Positions 50,794-60,122 of a stretch of DNA of 64,000 nucleotides are shown piece by piece (the stretch's first letter is position 1; the number at the start of each line of letters is the position of its first letter). Source of the DNA: Prevotellaceae bacterium UBA1075 (GTDB lineage: Bacteria; Bacteroidota; Bacteroidia; Bacteroidales; Bacteroidaceae); assembly GCA_002316015.1 (NCBI GenBank), contig DCCS01000023.1, positions 36,587 to 100,586 on the forward strand. Direction: 5' to 3'. The position numbers were made by a program, and so were the translations under genes. The notes under the pieces are model-generated. The model was given only the letters and a program-made list of their open reading frames with translations, was not told the DNA's origin and did not search any database.

Positions 50794-53508
50794 TCAGTAC
50801 TGGAAGATGTAGGTGCCCTGTTGCAGTCCCAGCACGGTGCGCCCGTCCTCGCCGCCCTTCATGGTCACTCCAGTGGCCTCGCGCAGGGGCTTCCCGCCCT
50901 CGCTGATGTTGCCTTTCTGGGCGGTGGGCAGGTACAGCGTGGCGTGGCTTCCCACGGGGACGGTCACCTTGAGGGTGCTTCCCTCGGCGGCCTGCGTGAG
51001 GTCGGACATCACGGTGCCGTAGGGTGTGCGGTAACTGTAGTGCACGTTGCCGAGCCCTTCCACAGGGTAGGGGCGCAGGATGATGTGCCGGAAACCAGGC
51101 TCTGCGGGGTCGGCGCACACGCCTGCCAGACAGCGGTAGAACCACGTGAGCCCTCCACCGAACATCGGGTGGTTGTGCGAGTTCTGCCCGTCCCACTGCT
51201 CCCAGGTGGTGGTGGCGCCCTGCTTGATCCAGTGTCCGTAACTGGGGAAGTCCTCCTTGCGCATGGCACCCACCGCGATGTCGTGCAGTCCGTTGCGGGT
51301 CAGTGTCTCAAAGAAGAACTTGGTGGCGAGGAATCCCGTGTTGATGTGTCCGCCGTGGGTCTCGGCTATCTCCTTGCGCAGAGCCTCCACCACGCGCTTG
51401 TGCTGTGCCTCGGGCATGCCGCCCATCACCAGCGCAAAGATGTTGCAGCCGTTGTCGCCATAGGAGCCCGCCTCGGCGTTGTAGTACTTCCCGTGGAACG
51501 CGTCGCGGGTGCGGTTGGCCAGCGCGCGGAAGGTCTGCGCGTCGGCCTTCTCGCCCAAGACCTCTGCCGCGCGTGCGGTGTAGTCGCTGCAGAGCCACAG
51601 GAAGAAGGTGTGTACCAGTTCCTCCAGCGGTGTGGCATAGGGCGGACACCAGTCACCCAGGCATAGCCAGTAGTTGGGGTTGGGGTCGCCCAGGCTGCAC
51701 AGCCGCTGCTTCATGGTGCCGTCGGGCTGCAGCCATGTGGTCATGTACTCCACCTGTCGCTTCATGGCCGGGAAGTTGTCCTCCAGCATCTTGCGGTCTC
51801 CATACTGCACGTAGAACTCCCAGGGCATGGTGTTCATGGCCGCGCCCCAGCCCACGCCTCCTCCAGCGGTCGGTTCCCAGGGGGCGGAGTTGGGCACATA
51901 GCCCGTCTCCCTGTTCTGTGCGTCGCGTATGTCGCGTATCCACTTCTGGTAGAAGGCGGCGGCGTCAAAGTTGCACATCACCGTCTGGCAGGCCGCCTGG
52001 CCGTCGCCCGTGTAGGGCAGGCGCTCGCGGTGCGGGCAGTCGCTGGCTATCCCCCCGTGCATGTTGTCAAGTTGTGAGCGTTGCCATATCTCGTTGATGC
52101 GGTTGAAGAGCGTGTCTGTGGTGTGGAAGTCGGCCGCCCGCGCCACATCGGTGTTCACGGCCTCGGCGGTCAGGTTCTTGGTGGAAAGTTCCTTGATGCC
52201 CGATATCACGGCCTTGCTGAAGACAAACCAGGTGAAGCGTGGCGCGTATTCCTCCTTGCCGCTGCCGTCCATCACATAGCGCATGTTGCCCTGTACCGAC
52301 TCGCTCACGTAATCGACCCTCAGGGTGTCGCCCTTCCCGCCTTTGAGTCCGCGCAGGTGCAGCCATCCGGCAATCTCCTTGCCGAAGTCCGCCACCCATG
52401 CCCCGTCCTCGCGACGGTGCAGGCTGATGGGCTTGAGCACCTCGGTGACCTTGTCGGTGGGGGCCGTGTGGGCGCACATCTCACCTGTGGGCCCGTCCAC
52501 GCACTTCACGCCGTGCCACCCCTCGCTGGTGTCCTGCGTGGTGGCCCACAGCGGAGTCTCCAGGTTGGCGTTGTATATCTCGCCCCCGTGCACGCTGTTG
52601 TAGGTGATGGCCGATGGCTTGGTGAACCAGGTGCCGTCGCTCACCACGGTCTCCATGGTGCCGTCCTCATAGGTGAGTTGCAGTTGCAGCCGCAGGCATT
52701 TCTCGCCGAACCGCGACAGGGGAATGTTGAGGTTGACGGGGCTGTAGAATCCGTTTCCCAGTATCACGCCCAGCGTGTTCTGTCCCTTCCGCATCTGCCC
52801 CGTCACATCATGCGCGAGGTACAGCACGCGGTGACCTGCCATGTTCCCCTCGATGGCAATGGGGCCTTTGTCCAGGTCGTGCCGCTCGGTGTAGTCGGTC
52901 ATGCCTGGCACCAGCAGGTCGTCTCCTATGCGCTGTCCGTTGACATACAGTTCAAAGTAGCCCAGCCCGCACACGAACACCTTTGCCTGGTGCACCTTGC
53001 CCCGTGTGCCGAACCGTTTGCGCAGGAGCGGTGCCCCGTTGCCTTCCTGTGACGGGGCTATCCACCTTGCCTTCCAGTCATTGGGGCGCAGCAGCCCCAT
53101 GCCCCAATGGGCCGGCTTGCTCCACGCGGTGGGCTTCCCGTCCTGGTCCCACGTCCGTACCATCCAGTAGCAGTCCTGTGCAGGTTCCAGCGCCTTGCCC
53201 TGGTATGGGACGAGGATTGAGGTGTCTGACTCTCTCCTGCCGCTGTCCCACAGGTCATAGTTGCCCCGCTTGAGGTTCTTCAGGCTCGAGGCTACCACGA
53301 CGCGGAATGCAGTCTGCCTGAGTCCGCGCGCCTTCGCGTCGCGCGGAGTGTTGGTCCATGAGAGACGTGGCGGTGTGGCATCCACCACCGGAGGGTTTTC
53401 CATGTGCTCCACTCTGAGGTTCTCCACTCTCATCTGTTGGCCGGCACACGGTATGGCCAGCATTGCCGCAGCCATGACGGCCAGGCGCAGTTTTTGTCCT
53501 TTATTCAT
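50794..53508 (-). CDS. Alpha-L-rhamnosidase, GH78
   Basis: A 904-residue secreted enzyme that removes terminal alpha-L-rhamnose from plant pectins or glycosides. It has a signal peptide (residues 1-23), N-terminal beta-sandwich domains (PPRLSWTNTPRDAKARGLRQ; KVFVCGLGYFELYVNGQRIG), an (alpha/alpha)6 catalytic barrel with SDCPHRERLPYTGDGQAACQ and TTTWEQWDGQNSHNHPMFGG (probable catalytic Glu), and a C-terminal beta domain. An in-frame ATG at 53517 is an alternative start. Confidence 0.92.
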   Translation of the reverse strand: MNKGQKLRLAVMAAAMLAIPCAGQQMRVENLRVEHMENPPVVDATPPRLSWTNTPRDAKARGLRQTAFRVVVASSLKNLKRGNYDLWDSGRRESDTSILVPYQGKALEPAQDCYWMVRTWDQDGKPTAWSKPAHWGMGLLRPNDWKARWIAPSQEGNGAPLLRKRFGTRGKVHQAKVFVCGLGYFELYVNGQRIGDDLLVPGMTDYTERHDLDKGPIAIEGNMAGHRVLYLAHDVTGQMRKGQNTLGVILGNGFYSPVNLNIPLSRFGEKCLRLQLQLTYEDGTMETVVSDGTWFTKPSAITYNSVHGGEIYNANLETPLWATTQDTSEGWHGVKCVDGPTGEMCAHTAPTDKVTEVLKPISLHRREDGAWVADFGKEIAGWLHLRGLKGGKGDTLRVDYVSESVQGNMRYVMDGSGKEEYAPRFTWFVFSKAVISGIKELSTKNLTAEAVNTDVARAADFHTTDTLFNRINEIWQRSQLDNMHGGIASDCPHRERLPYTGDGQAACQTVMCNFDAAAFYQKWIRDIRDAQNRETGYVPNSAPWEPTAGGGVGWGAAMNTMPWEFYVQYGDRKMLEDNFPAMKRQVEYMTTWLQPDGTMKQRLCSLGDPNPNYWLCLGDWCPPYATPLEELVHTFFLWLCSDYTARAAEVLGEKADAQTFRALANRTRDAFHGKYYNAEAGSYGDNGCNIFALVMGGMPEAQHKRVVEALRKEIAETHGGHINTGFLATKFFFETLTRNGLHDIAVGAMRKEDFPSYGHWIKQGATTTWEQWDGQNSHNHPMFGGGLTWFYRCLAGVCADPAEPGFRHIILRPYPVEGLGNVHYSYRTPYGTVMSDLTQAAEGSTLKVTVPVGSHATLYLPTAQKGNISEGGKPLREATGVTMKGGEDGRTVLGLQQGTYIFQY

Positions 53509-53770
53509 ATAAATCATGTCGTTCCCGGAAGCATGTATATGCAAAGTTACCTGTTTTTGCCAACATGTGCAAGTGTGTGTGGGGGTGGGTGCCATTCCCA
53601 TGCCGCGCGGATGCCTTCCCGTGCCGCTCATGCTGGCCTGTGGGACATGTGTGAGCCGTCTGCCCTGGAGCCGGAAAGGCGGAGGCCGGGACATGCGTCG
53701 CATGTCCCGGCCTCCGGTGCGGGTGTCTTTTCTCGCCTGTCCGGCTGCGGAAGCAGGCAGCAGCGTGGGC

Positions 53771-54787
53771 TCAGAGCTCCTTCAGGTAGATGTCGCGGAA
53801 GTACACCTTGCTGCCATGAGCCTGCATCTCAATCTGCTCACGCGGGAAGATGGGCAGGCTGCGGTCCCAGTAGTTCTCCAGTGTCACGTTGTCCACGACG
53901 GTCACACCATTGAGCCTCACCGTGACCTTGTCGCCCACCATCCTGATGTGGAAGGTGTTCCACTCGCCCAGCCTGTTGTCCTCCACGCTGGTGGGTGTGC
54001 TGCGGTGCTTCTGGTTGTTGTATAGTCCGCCCGAGCCCACCTGTGCCCCGACGCTGGTGCGCCGTATGTCCCATATCTGCACCTGCGGTGTGCCGCGCAG
54101 GTACACGCCCGCGTCGGGCTCCTTCCCGTTGGGGTCCAGGCACCAGTCCACGGTCATCTCAAAGTCGCCGTATTCCTTCGCCGAGCACAGGTTGTCAAAG
54201 CCTTGGCCCACATACACGAGCAGTCCGTCCTCCACCTTCCAGTCGTTGCGCATGGCCTCGTCGGCCTTCTCTTGCTTCTGCCTCAGCTGTTCGGCTGTCA
54301 TCTTGGATCGGGCGATGGGGTTCTCCACGAGTCCCTTCCATCCTGTGAGGTCCTTGCCGTTGAAGAGGCTCACGAACCCCTTCTCGTTGGGGTCAGCCTT
54401 CTTGAGCCATTGCTGTGCGCTTTTGCGCTCTCTCTTGTCCAGGTGCTTGAGCGACCGCTTCACCAGGCGGCGTGTCTCGTCGCCGTTGTATTCGGGATGC
54501 TTGAGCGCGATGTCCACGATGGCCTCGGCGGCCTCCTCGGCCACTTGCCTGTCCTGCAGGTATGTGCCGGCGTAGTACAGGGCCTGCAGGGTGCCCGTCT
54601 TCCCGATGAGTGTCATGGCCGCCTCCTTCTCGTTCTCGCCCCGGGCCTGCTCCATGATGTGCCGCAGGCTGATGAGCTGGTTTTCGGGGGTGAGCTTGCC
54701 CTGCGCGCTGGCCGTGTGTGTGCCGCCGGGCGTGCCGGCCCAGAGCATGGCCCCGGCCAGTGTGAGTGTCCTGGCTATTCCTCGCAT
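53771..54787 (-). CDS. DUF1080 (3-keto-disaccharide hydrolase) exported protein
   Basis: A 338-residue protein with a signal peptide (ARTLTLAGAMLWAGTPGGTH region). Helical repeat-like residues cover about 30-125. A concanavalin-like DUF1080 domain follows (GFVSLFNGKDLTGWKG, DWKVEDGLLVYVGQG, FEMTVDWCLDPNGKEPDAGV, EWNTFHIRMVGDKVTVRLNG). This family includes 3-keto-glycoside hydrolases. Its start overlaps the mce stop by 13 bases, linking it to a housekeeping gene. Confidence 0.87.
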   Translation of the reverse strand: MRGIARTLTLAGAMLWAGTPGGTHTASAQGKLTPENQLISLRHIMEQARGENEKEAAMTLIGKTGTLQALYYAGTYLQDRQVAEEAAEAIVDIALKHPEYNGDETRRLVKRSLKHLDKRERKSAQQWLKKADPNEKGFVSLFNGKDLTGWKGLVENPIARSKMTAEQLRQKQEKADEAMRNDWKVEDGLLVYVGQGFDNLCSAKEYGDFEMTVDWCLDPNGKEPDAGVYLRGTPQVQIWDIRRTSVGAQVGSGGLYNNQKHRSTPTSVEDNRLGEWNTFHIRMVGDKVTVRLNGVTVVDNVTLENYWDRSLPIFPREQIEMQAHGSKVYFRDIYLKEL

Positions 54788-55179
54788 AACTCGGTCAGTA
54801 TGCCACATGTGCTCTTGGGATGCAGGAACGCGATGTGCAGGCCGTCGGCGCCCTGGCGCGGGGCCTTGTCTATGAGGCGTATGCCTTTCTCGTCACACAT
54901 GGCCAGAGCCTCCTTGAGCCCGTCCTCGACCTTGAATGCCACATGGTGGACACCGCGCCCGCCGTTGTCCAGGTACTTCTGCACGGTGCTCTCGGGGCAT
55001 GTCGGCTCCAGCAGCTCAAGTTTCACCTCGCCCACCTTCAGGAAGGCAGTCTTTACTTTCTGGTCCTCTACGACCTCCTCCTTGTACACTTCCAGTCCCA
55101 GTACGTCGCGGAAGTAGGGCAGCACGGCGTCAATACTCTGCACGGCGATGCCCAGGTGCTCAATGCGTGAAATCTTCAT
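54775..55179 (-). CDS. mce: Methylmalonyl-CoA epimerase
   Basis: A 134-residue glyoxalase-fold enzyme that interconverts (R)- and (S)-methylmalonyl-CoA in the succinate-propionate pathway. The metal ligands are apparent: His in IEHLGIAVQSID, His in RGVHHVAFKVEDG and Glu in CGILTELCEE. The methylmalonyl-CoA decarboxylase genes that often follow it in Bacteroidales are absent here. A strong promoter lies at 55267-55298. Confidence 0.96.
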   Translation of the reverse strand: MKISRIEHLGIAVQSIDAVLPYFRDVLGLEVYKEEVVEDQKVKTAFLKVGEVKLELLEPTCPESTVQKYLDNGGRGVHHVAFKVEDGLKEALAMCDEKGIRLIDKAPRQGADGLHIAFLHPKSTCGILTELCEE

Positions 55180-55266
55180 AGTTCTTTGTCTTTAGTTTGT
55201 TTGTTTGGTGTTTAGTGTGTCGTGCGCGGTGCCTGTGGGTGTGCCCGCCGGCCTGTTGCACTCCCA

Positions 55267-55298
55267 CAAAGTTACAGAATAAAACCGCTTGTGGCAAG
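55267..55298 (-). promoter_or_regulatory. -33/-7 promoter for mce
   Basis: On the minus strand, CTTG (55295-55298), a 20-base spacer, then TAACTTTG (55267-55274), about 88 bases before the mce start. Confidence 0.65.
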
Positions 55299-55315
55299 CG
55301 TGGAGGCGTGTTTTT

Positions 55316-57706
55316 CTAAAATTCCACCAGCACCCGTGCGTTGACCATGCGCCCTGTGAGGTAGTTGGGCACGGCATATTGGCGGTTGCTCACGTCGGTG
55401 ACCCAGTAGTAGCCGCTGACGTTGTTGAGGCCGAAGATGTTGAAGCAGTCAAGTCCGAGCCATATGTTCCTCACCACATTGTGCCTCATGTGGCGGTCCT
55501 CGTTGTCCAGCAGGCGGTAGTTCATGCCGATGTCCACGCGCTTGTAGGCGGGGGCGCGGAACACGCTGCGCTCCAGTCCCGTGTGTGGGGGGCCGAAGGG
55601 CAAGCCGTCGGCAAAGCAGGCTTTCAGGTTCATCTTCCAGCGCGTGGTGCCGGGGAAATAGTCACTGAAGAAGAAGTTGATGTTGTAGCGCTGGTCGGTG
55701 GGCTGCGGTATGCTCTTGCCGTTGAGCCTCATCTGCGCCTTCATCAGCCCGAAGCTTATCCAGGAGTCCGTGCCCGGGACAAACTCGCCAAAGAGCTTGA
55801 AGTCGGCCCCCACCACATAGCCGCTGGCGCAGTTCCTGCCGTAGTAGACTATCTTGACGTTGTCCACGTTGTAGGGGTTGAGCCTGCTCTGGGCCTTGTA
55901 GTACAGTTCGGTGGAGAACTTGAAGGGGCGGCCTGCCAGCTTGAACCTGTATTCCATGGCCGCCAGCACCTGGAACGAGCGTTGCGACTTGATGCCCTTG
56001 TTGAGCCGCACGGTGGTGTTGCCGTTGGCGGTCAACGTGTCGCGCAGTTCCTTGTAGAAGGGTCGCTGGTAATAGAGGCCGGTGGCCAGGCGGAAGGTGA
56101 ATGCCTCGTTGGCGGCGGGCACATAGCCCAGGCTGGCCCTGGGACTGAGCAGCCACTCGCCGTTCCATGACCAGTGGCTGAGCCGCGCGCCGTAGTTCAC
56201 GCTCAGGGTGCCCACCTTGCCGGCGGTGCGGTAGGTGTCCTGGGCGTAGAGTTCGGTGTGGCTGGAGTTGACCCGGTTGCTGCCCTTCAGGTTGTAGATG
56301 ACGTGCAGCCCGCTGCCTGTGTGCGGGACACTGTAGCCGCTGCTGTCCCTGTACTCCCACTCGCGGCTTTCCTCACTGACGCGCTCGTGCCGCCAGCCCA
56401 GTCCGGCCATCAGGTCGTGCTTGCCCGCCTTGTGCTCGTAGGTGGCCTTGGCCGTGGCCGAGTTGCTGCGCAGGAAGTTGCGCGCGTGCTCCATGTAGGT
56501 GCCCACGCCCAGTTGCTCGTTGCCGTTGGTCTCGTTGAGCCAGTACTGTCCCTGTATGTCGTAAGCCTCCTTCTCCCTGGTGCTGAATGCCGAGGCCGCC
56601 AGGCTCACGCGTCCTGCCCTGCCCGCCCTGCGCGACACCTTGAGTGTGCCGAAGAGTGTGCGGAAGAGGTCACGCTCCTGTCCGTCAAAGTACACCTTGA
56701 AGCTCTTCACATCCTCCAGTGTGCCAAACTTGGTCTCGCGGCTTGCCGGCTGGAAGTTGTACTTGTTCTGGCTGATGTAGGCTATGCCGTCGATGGTCCA
56801 GTCCTTGCCCGGTGTCCAGCATGCGTATGCCTGGTAATCGAGGAAGCGGGGCTTGTACTCGCCCTTGGTCTCCAGGCTTCCCAGCATGTACTGGTTGGTT
56901 TTGTAGCGCATGCCGTTGCTGAACGAGAAGCGCCTGTTGCCGTAGCCCGCATACACGTTTGTGCCCAGCAGGCTGGCCTGCACGCTGGCCTCGGCTCTCT
57001 TGGGCCGGGCATAGGTGATGTCGAGCACGCTGCTCATGCGGTCGCCGTACTTCGCCTCGAAGCCTCCCGCGCTGAAGTTCACCTTCTCCACCATGTCGCT
57101 GTTGATGACCGAGAGCCCCTCCTGCTGCCCGCTGCTGATGAGCAGCGGCCGGTACACCTCCACACCGTTGATATACACACAGTTCTCGTCAAACGAGCCT
57201 CCACGCACATTGTACTGGCTCGACAGCTCGCTGTGCGTGCTCACCCCTGCCTGTGTGGCCACCAATTCCTCCACCGCGTTGCCCGTGGTGCTGGGCATGC
57301 GCTTCAGGTCCTTGGTGCTGAGTTCCTGCGTGGAGCCCATTTGCCTGCGCGAGTCGCTCACCACCACCTCGGCCATCTCCTTGCTGCGGCTGCGCATGAT
57401 GACGTTCAGCGTGAGCCTTCCTTGCGGCTTCCTGAGCACCCGCTTCTTCTCCTCGTAGCCCATCATGCGGTAGGTGATGACCACACTGTCGGCTGTGCGG
57501 AACGTGAGGGTATACTGCCCGTCCATGTTGGCCGTGGTGGCGCTTCCCCCTCCCGCGCTCACCATGCACAGCGACACGGGGACGCCGTCCTCGTCCACCA
57601 CGCGTCCCTTCAGGTGCACGCGCGCCGTGTCGGCCTCCACAGCCTGTGCCAAGCCGGCGAGGGGGAAAATCATATATATATATAGGAGCAGGAGCTTGCG
57701 TGCCAT
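55316..57706 (-). CDS. TonB-dependent outer-membrane receptor
   Basis: A 796-residue receptor. It has a signal peptide, a carboxypeptidase-regulatory-like N-domain (VHLKGRVVDEDGVPVSLCMV, about residues 29-110), a plug (ELSTKDLKRMPSTTGNAVEE; YNVRGGSFDENCVYINGVEV) and a 22-strand barrel ending in VLVEF. It lacks the extra features of SusC and has no SusD partner. This type imports iron complexes, cobalamin or small molecules with TonB energy. Substrate unknown. Confidence 0.93.
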   Translation of the reverse strand: MARKLLLLYIYMIFPLAGLAQAVEADTARVHLKGRVVDEDGVPVSLCMVSAGGGSATTANMDGQYTLTFRTADSVVITYRMMGYEEKKRVLRKPQGRLTLNVIMRSRSKEMAEVVVSDSRRQMGSTQELSTKDLKRMPSTTGNAVEELVATQAGVSTHSELSSQYNVRGGSFDENCVYINGVEVYRPLLISSGQQEGLSVINSDMVEKVNFSAGGFEAKYGDRMSSVLDITYARPKRAEASVQASLLGTNVYAGYGNRRFSFSNGMRYKTNQYMLGSLETKGEYKPRFLDYQAYACWTPGKDWTIDGIAYISQNKYNFQPASRETKFGTLEDVKSFKVYFDGQERDLFRTLFGTLKVSRRAGRAGRVSLAASAFSTREKEAYDIQGQYWLNETNGNEQLGVGTYMEHARNFLRSNSATAKATYEHKAGKHDLMAGLGWRHERVSEESREWEYRDSSGYSVPHTGSGLHVIYNLKGSNRVNSSHTELYAQDTYRTAGKVGTLSVNYGARLSHWSWNGEWLLSPRASLGYVPAANEAFTFRLATGLYYQRPFYKELRDTLTANGNTTVRLNKGIKSQRSFQVLAAMEYRFKLAGRPFKFSTELYYKAQSRLNPYNVDNVKIVYYGRNCASGYVVGADFKLFGEFVPGTDSWISFGLMKAQMRLNGKSIPQPTDQRYNINFFFSDYFPGTTRWKMNLKACFADGLPFGPPHTGLERSVFRAPAYKRVDIGMNYRLLDNEDRHMRHNVVRNIWLGLDCFNIFGLNNVSGYYWVTDVSNRQYAVPNYLTGRMVNARVLVEF

Positions 57707-57761
57707 TACTTAATAAACGCAAAAGCGCGCCCTTTTTGTATATCCCAGCCCAACTTTTTCA

Positions 57762-57769
57762 TAACTTTG
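57762..57769 (+). promoter_or_regulatory. -7 promoter box for the nitroreductase operon
   Basis: TAACTTTG, 36 bases before ATG 57806. It overlaps an earlier in-frame start at 57767 and so rejects it. A TTTG at 57735-57738 is 23 bases upstream, slightly beyond the usual spacing. Confidence 0.55.
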
Positions 57770-57805
57770 CGCAAGCAGACAGCAAGTTTGTGTCAGAAGT
57801 GTTTT

Positions 57806-58333
57806 ATGGAAAGTATAAGCCAGTTGCTTGCCGTGCGGCGTTCGCACCGCAAGTTCACCGACGAGAGAGTGGGCACCGGCGAGGTGCGCCAGTTGATGCG
57901 TGCCGCCCTGATGGCTCCCAGCAGCAAGGGCATGCACAGTTATGAGTTTGTGGTGGTCGATGACCCCTCCACCATTCAGGCGCTGAGCCGCTGCAAGGCC
58001 ATGGGGGCCGACTTTGTGGCCGGCGCGCCGCTGGTCATCGCCGTCCTGGCCGACCCCTCGCTCAGCGACGCATGGGTGGAGGACGCCTCTGTGGCGGCCA
58101 CCTGCCTGCTCCTGCAGGCCGAGGACTTGGGGCTTGGAGCCTGCTGGGTACAGGTGCGGGGGCGCAAGACCCGGGACGGGCGGGACTCCGAGCAGGCCGT
58201 GCGTGACCTGCTGGGCGTTCCCCAGGGGCATGGCGTGTGCTGCCTGGTGGCCGTGGGGCACAAGGGCATGGAGCGCAAGCCACAGAACGAGGACAGGCTG
58301 AAATGGGACCGCGTGCATACCGGGCGGTACTGA
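57806..58333 (+). CDS. Nitroreductase-family FMN protein
   Basis: A 175-residue NADH-dependent flavoprotein of the short nitroreductase type. LLAVRRSHRKFTDERV (FMN-phosphate binding Arg cluster) opens it. MAPSSKGMHSYEFVVV and LQAEDLGLGACWVQVR are typical. The physiological substrate is unknown. Its 3' end overlaps the DUF2520 gene by 31 bases. Start set by the promoter box at 57762-57769. Confidence 0.9.
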   Translation: MESISQLLAVRRSHRKFTDERVGTGEVRQLMRAALMAPSSKGMHSYEFVVVDDPSTIQALSRCKAMGADFVAGAPLVIAVLADPSLSDAWVEDASVAATCLLLQAEDLGLGACWVQVRGRKTRDGRDSEQAVRDLLGVPQGHGVCCLVAVGHKGMERKPQNEDRLKWDRVHTGRY

Positions 58334-59046
58334 TAGGCCGGGGCAACGTGGCCACCCGCCTGGGACAGGCTCTGCGCGGGGCGGGGCATGAGGTCATCGC
58401 TGTGGGAGGCAGGACGCGTGTGGCTCCCGTTCCCCAGGATGCCGACATCTATATAATAGCGGTGTCGGACCGCTGCATCCCGCAGGTGGCCGCCGAGCTG
58501 GCCAGCGTGCAGGGCCTGGTGGTGCACACGGCGGGCAGTGTGCCTATGGACGTGTTGCCGCAGAGAAGGCGCGGAGTGCTCTATCCCCTGCAGACCCTCT
58601 CGCGCGCGAGGCAAATCGACTTTGCCCGCGTGCCGCTCTTCATCGAGAGTGACAGCGACCTGCCCCTGCTGCGCGAGGTGGCCTCGTCGGTGAGCGGGAG
58701 CGTGCGTGTGCTCGACTCCGCACGCAGGAGAAGCATACACCTGGCCGCCGTGTTCTGCTCCAACTTCACCAATGCCATGTACTCCATGGCTTACCGCCTG
58801 TTGCGGCGCGAGGGCATCCCGTTTGAGGCGCTGCTGCCCCTGATAGACGAGACGGCCGCCAAGGTGCACGACCTCGTGCCTCATGAGGCGCAAACGGGGC
58901 CTGCCGTGCGCTGGGACACAGAGGTCATGGACGCGCAGCGCGCCCTGCTGCCCGACGAGGAGATGCGGCAGGTATATACGCTCCTGAGCAACTATATTCA
59001 CAATGATAAACTACGATTTAAGGAAAATCAAGGCACTGCTCTTTGA
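58303..59046 (+). CDS. DUF2520 Rossmann-fold protein
   Basis: A 247-residue protein resembling pyrroline-5-carboxylate or F420-type reductases. VLIGRGNVATRLGQALRGAG is the dinucleotide-binding segment (about residues 9-28), LVVHTAGSVPMDVL follows, and the C-terminal DUF2520 helical domain contains AAVFCSNFTNAMYSMAYRLL. Substrate unknown. It overlaps nitroreductase (31 bases) and the KdsC-like gene (44 bases), so translation is probably coupled. Confidence 0.87.
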   Translation: MGPRAYRAVLIGRGNVATRLGQALRGAGHEVIAVGGRTRVAPVPQDADIYIIAVSDRCIPQVAAELASVQGLVVHTAGSVPMDVLPQRRRGVLYPLQTLSRARQIDFARVPLFIESDSDLPLLREVASSVSGSVRVLDSARRRSIHLAAVFCSNFTNAMYSMAYRLLRREGIPFEALLPLIDETAAKVHDLVPHEAQTGPAVRWDTEVMDAQRALLPDEEMRQVYTLLSNYIHNDKLRFKENQGTAL

Positions 59047-59521
59047 CGTGGACGGCGTGCTGAGCGCCGAGACCGTCACGATGGATGCCCAGGGCATACC
59101 CCTGCGCACGGTCAACATCAAGGACGGCTATGCCCTGCAGTTGGCCGTCAAGAGCGGCCTGCTGGTGGGCATCATCACCGGGGCGGGCGTGGAGTCCATC
59201 AGGGTGCGCTACCAGGGACTGGGCGTGCGGGAGGTCCATCTGGGCTGCTCCGGCAAGACGGACACCTACCGCGACCTGCTTGCCCGCCATGGACTGGTGG
59301 ACGACGAGGTGCTCTACATGGGCGACGATATCCCCGACTATCCCGTGATGCGCCTGTGCGGATGCCCTTGTTGCCCCGCCGACGCGGCTCCCGAGATACG
59401 CGAGGCGAGCCTCTATGTGAGCCACCTGCGCGGTGGCTACGGGTGTGCGAGGGACGTGGTGGAGCAGGTGCTGCGCGCCCAGGGAAAGTGGATGAGCGAG
59501 GCGCACGCCTTCGGATGGTGA
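59003..59521 (+). CDS. kdsC: KdsC-like HAD phosphatase
   Basis: A 172-residue C0-type HAD phosphatase, probably 3-deoxy-D-manno-octulosonate 8-phosphate phosphatase of LPS core synthesis. It has LLFDVDGVLSAETVTMD (catalytic Asp pair), NIKDGYALQLAVKSGL, GIITGAGVESIRVRYQGL and YMGDDIPDYPVM. It has no cap domain, as expected for a tetrameric KdsC. kdsA/kdsB are not in the window. Confidence 0.9.
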   Translation: MINYDLRKIKALLFDVDGVLSAETVTMDAQGIPLRTVNIKDGYALQLAVKSGLLVGIITGAGVESIRVRYQGLGVREVHLGCSGKTDTYRDLLARHGLVDDEVLYMGDDIPDYPVMRLCGCPCCPADAAPEIREASLYVSHLRGGYGCARDVVEQVLRAQGKWMSEAHAFGW

Positions 59522-59522
59522 C

Positions 59523-60122
59523 ATGGATGGCATGAAGACAAGCAAGAAGATAATATTGGCAAGCAACTCGCCCCGGAGGCGCGAGTTGCTGGGCGGACTG
59601 GACATCGACTTCGAGGTGCGCGTCAAGGACGGCATCCCCGAGGACTATCCCCAGGACTTGCCCATGGAGGAGATACCCAAGTACATCAGCCGGGAGAAGT
59701 CCAGGGCCTACACCCTGGCGCCCGACGAGCTGCTCATCACCGCCGACACCATCGTGTGGACAGCGGGGCGGGTGCTGGGCAAGCCCGCGTCGCCCGCCGG
59801 GGCGGAGGACATGCTCAGGCAGCTCTCGGGCAAGACACACCAGGTGGTGACCGGCGTGACCATCGCCACCACAGAGTGGAGCACCTCCTTTGCGGCCGTG
59901 ACAGACGTCACCTTTGCCGCGCTCACCGACGAGGAGATACGCTACTATGTGCGCCGCTATGCCCCCCTTGACAAGGCGGGAGCCTATGGCGTGCAGGAGT
60001 GGATAGGCTATGTGGGCGTGACCGGCCTGCGCGGCTCGTATTACAACGTGATGGGACTCCCGGTGCAGAGGCTTTACTCCGAACTCAAAAAACATCATAT
60101 CATATCAGATAATGAACAGTAA
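59523..60122 (+). CDS. maf: Maf-like nucleotide pyrophosphatase
   Basis: A 199-residue Maf protein, a house-cleaning nucleoside triphosphate pyrophosphatase that hydrolyses non-canonical nucleotides. The signature ILASNSPRRRELLGGL is at residues 11-26, with ADTIVWTAGRVLGKP, GKTHQVVTGV and DKAGAYGVQEW. A second ATG at 59532 (MKTSKK) is an equally good start. It overlaps the next lipoprotein gene by 11 bases. Confidence 0.95.
   Translation: MDGMKTSKKIILASNSPRRRELLGGLDIDFEVRVKDGIPEDYPQDLPMEEIPKYISREKSRAYTLAPDELLITADTIVWTAGRVLGKPASPAGAEDMLRQLSGKTHQVVTGVTIATTEWSTSFAAVTDVTFAALTDEEIRYYVRRYAPLDKAGAYGVQEWIGYVGVTGLRGSYYNVMGLPVQRLYSELKKHHIISDNEQ

Noticed and set aside
56174..57685. Plus-strand open frame opposite the TonB receptor
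   Set aside because: It is a His/Val/Leu-rich antisense translation of a clear receptor gene.
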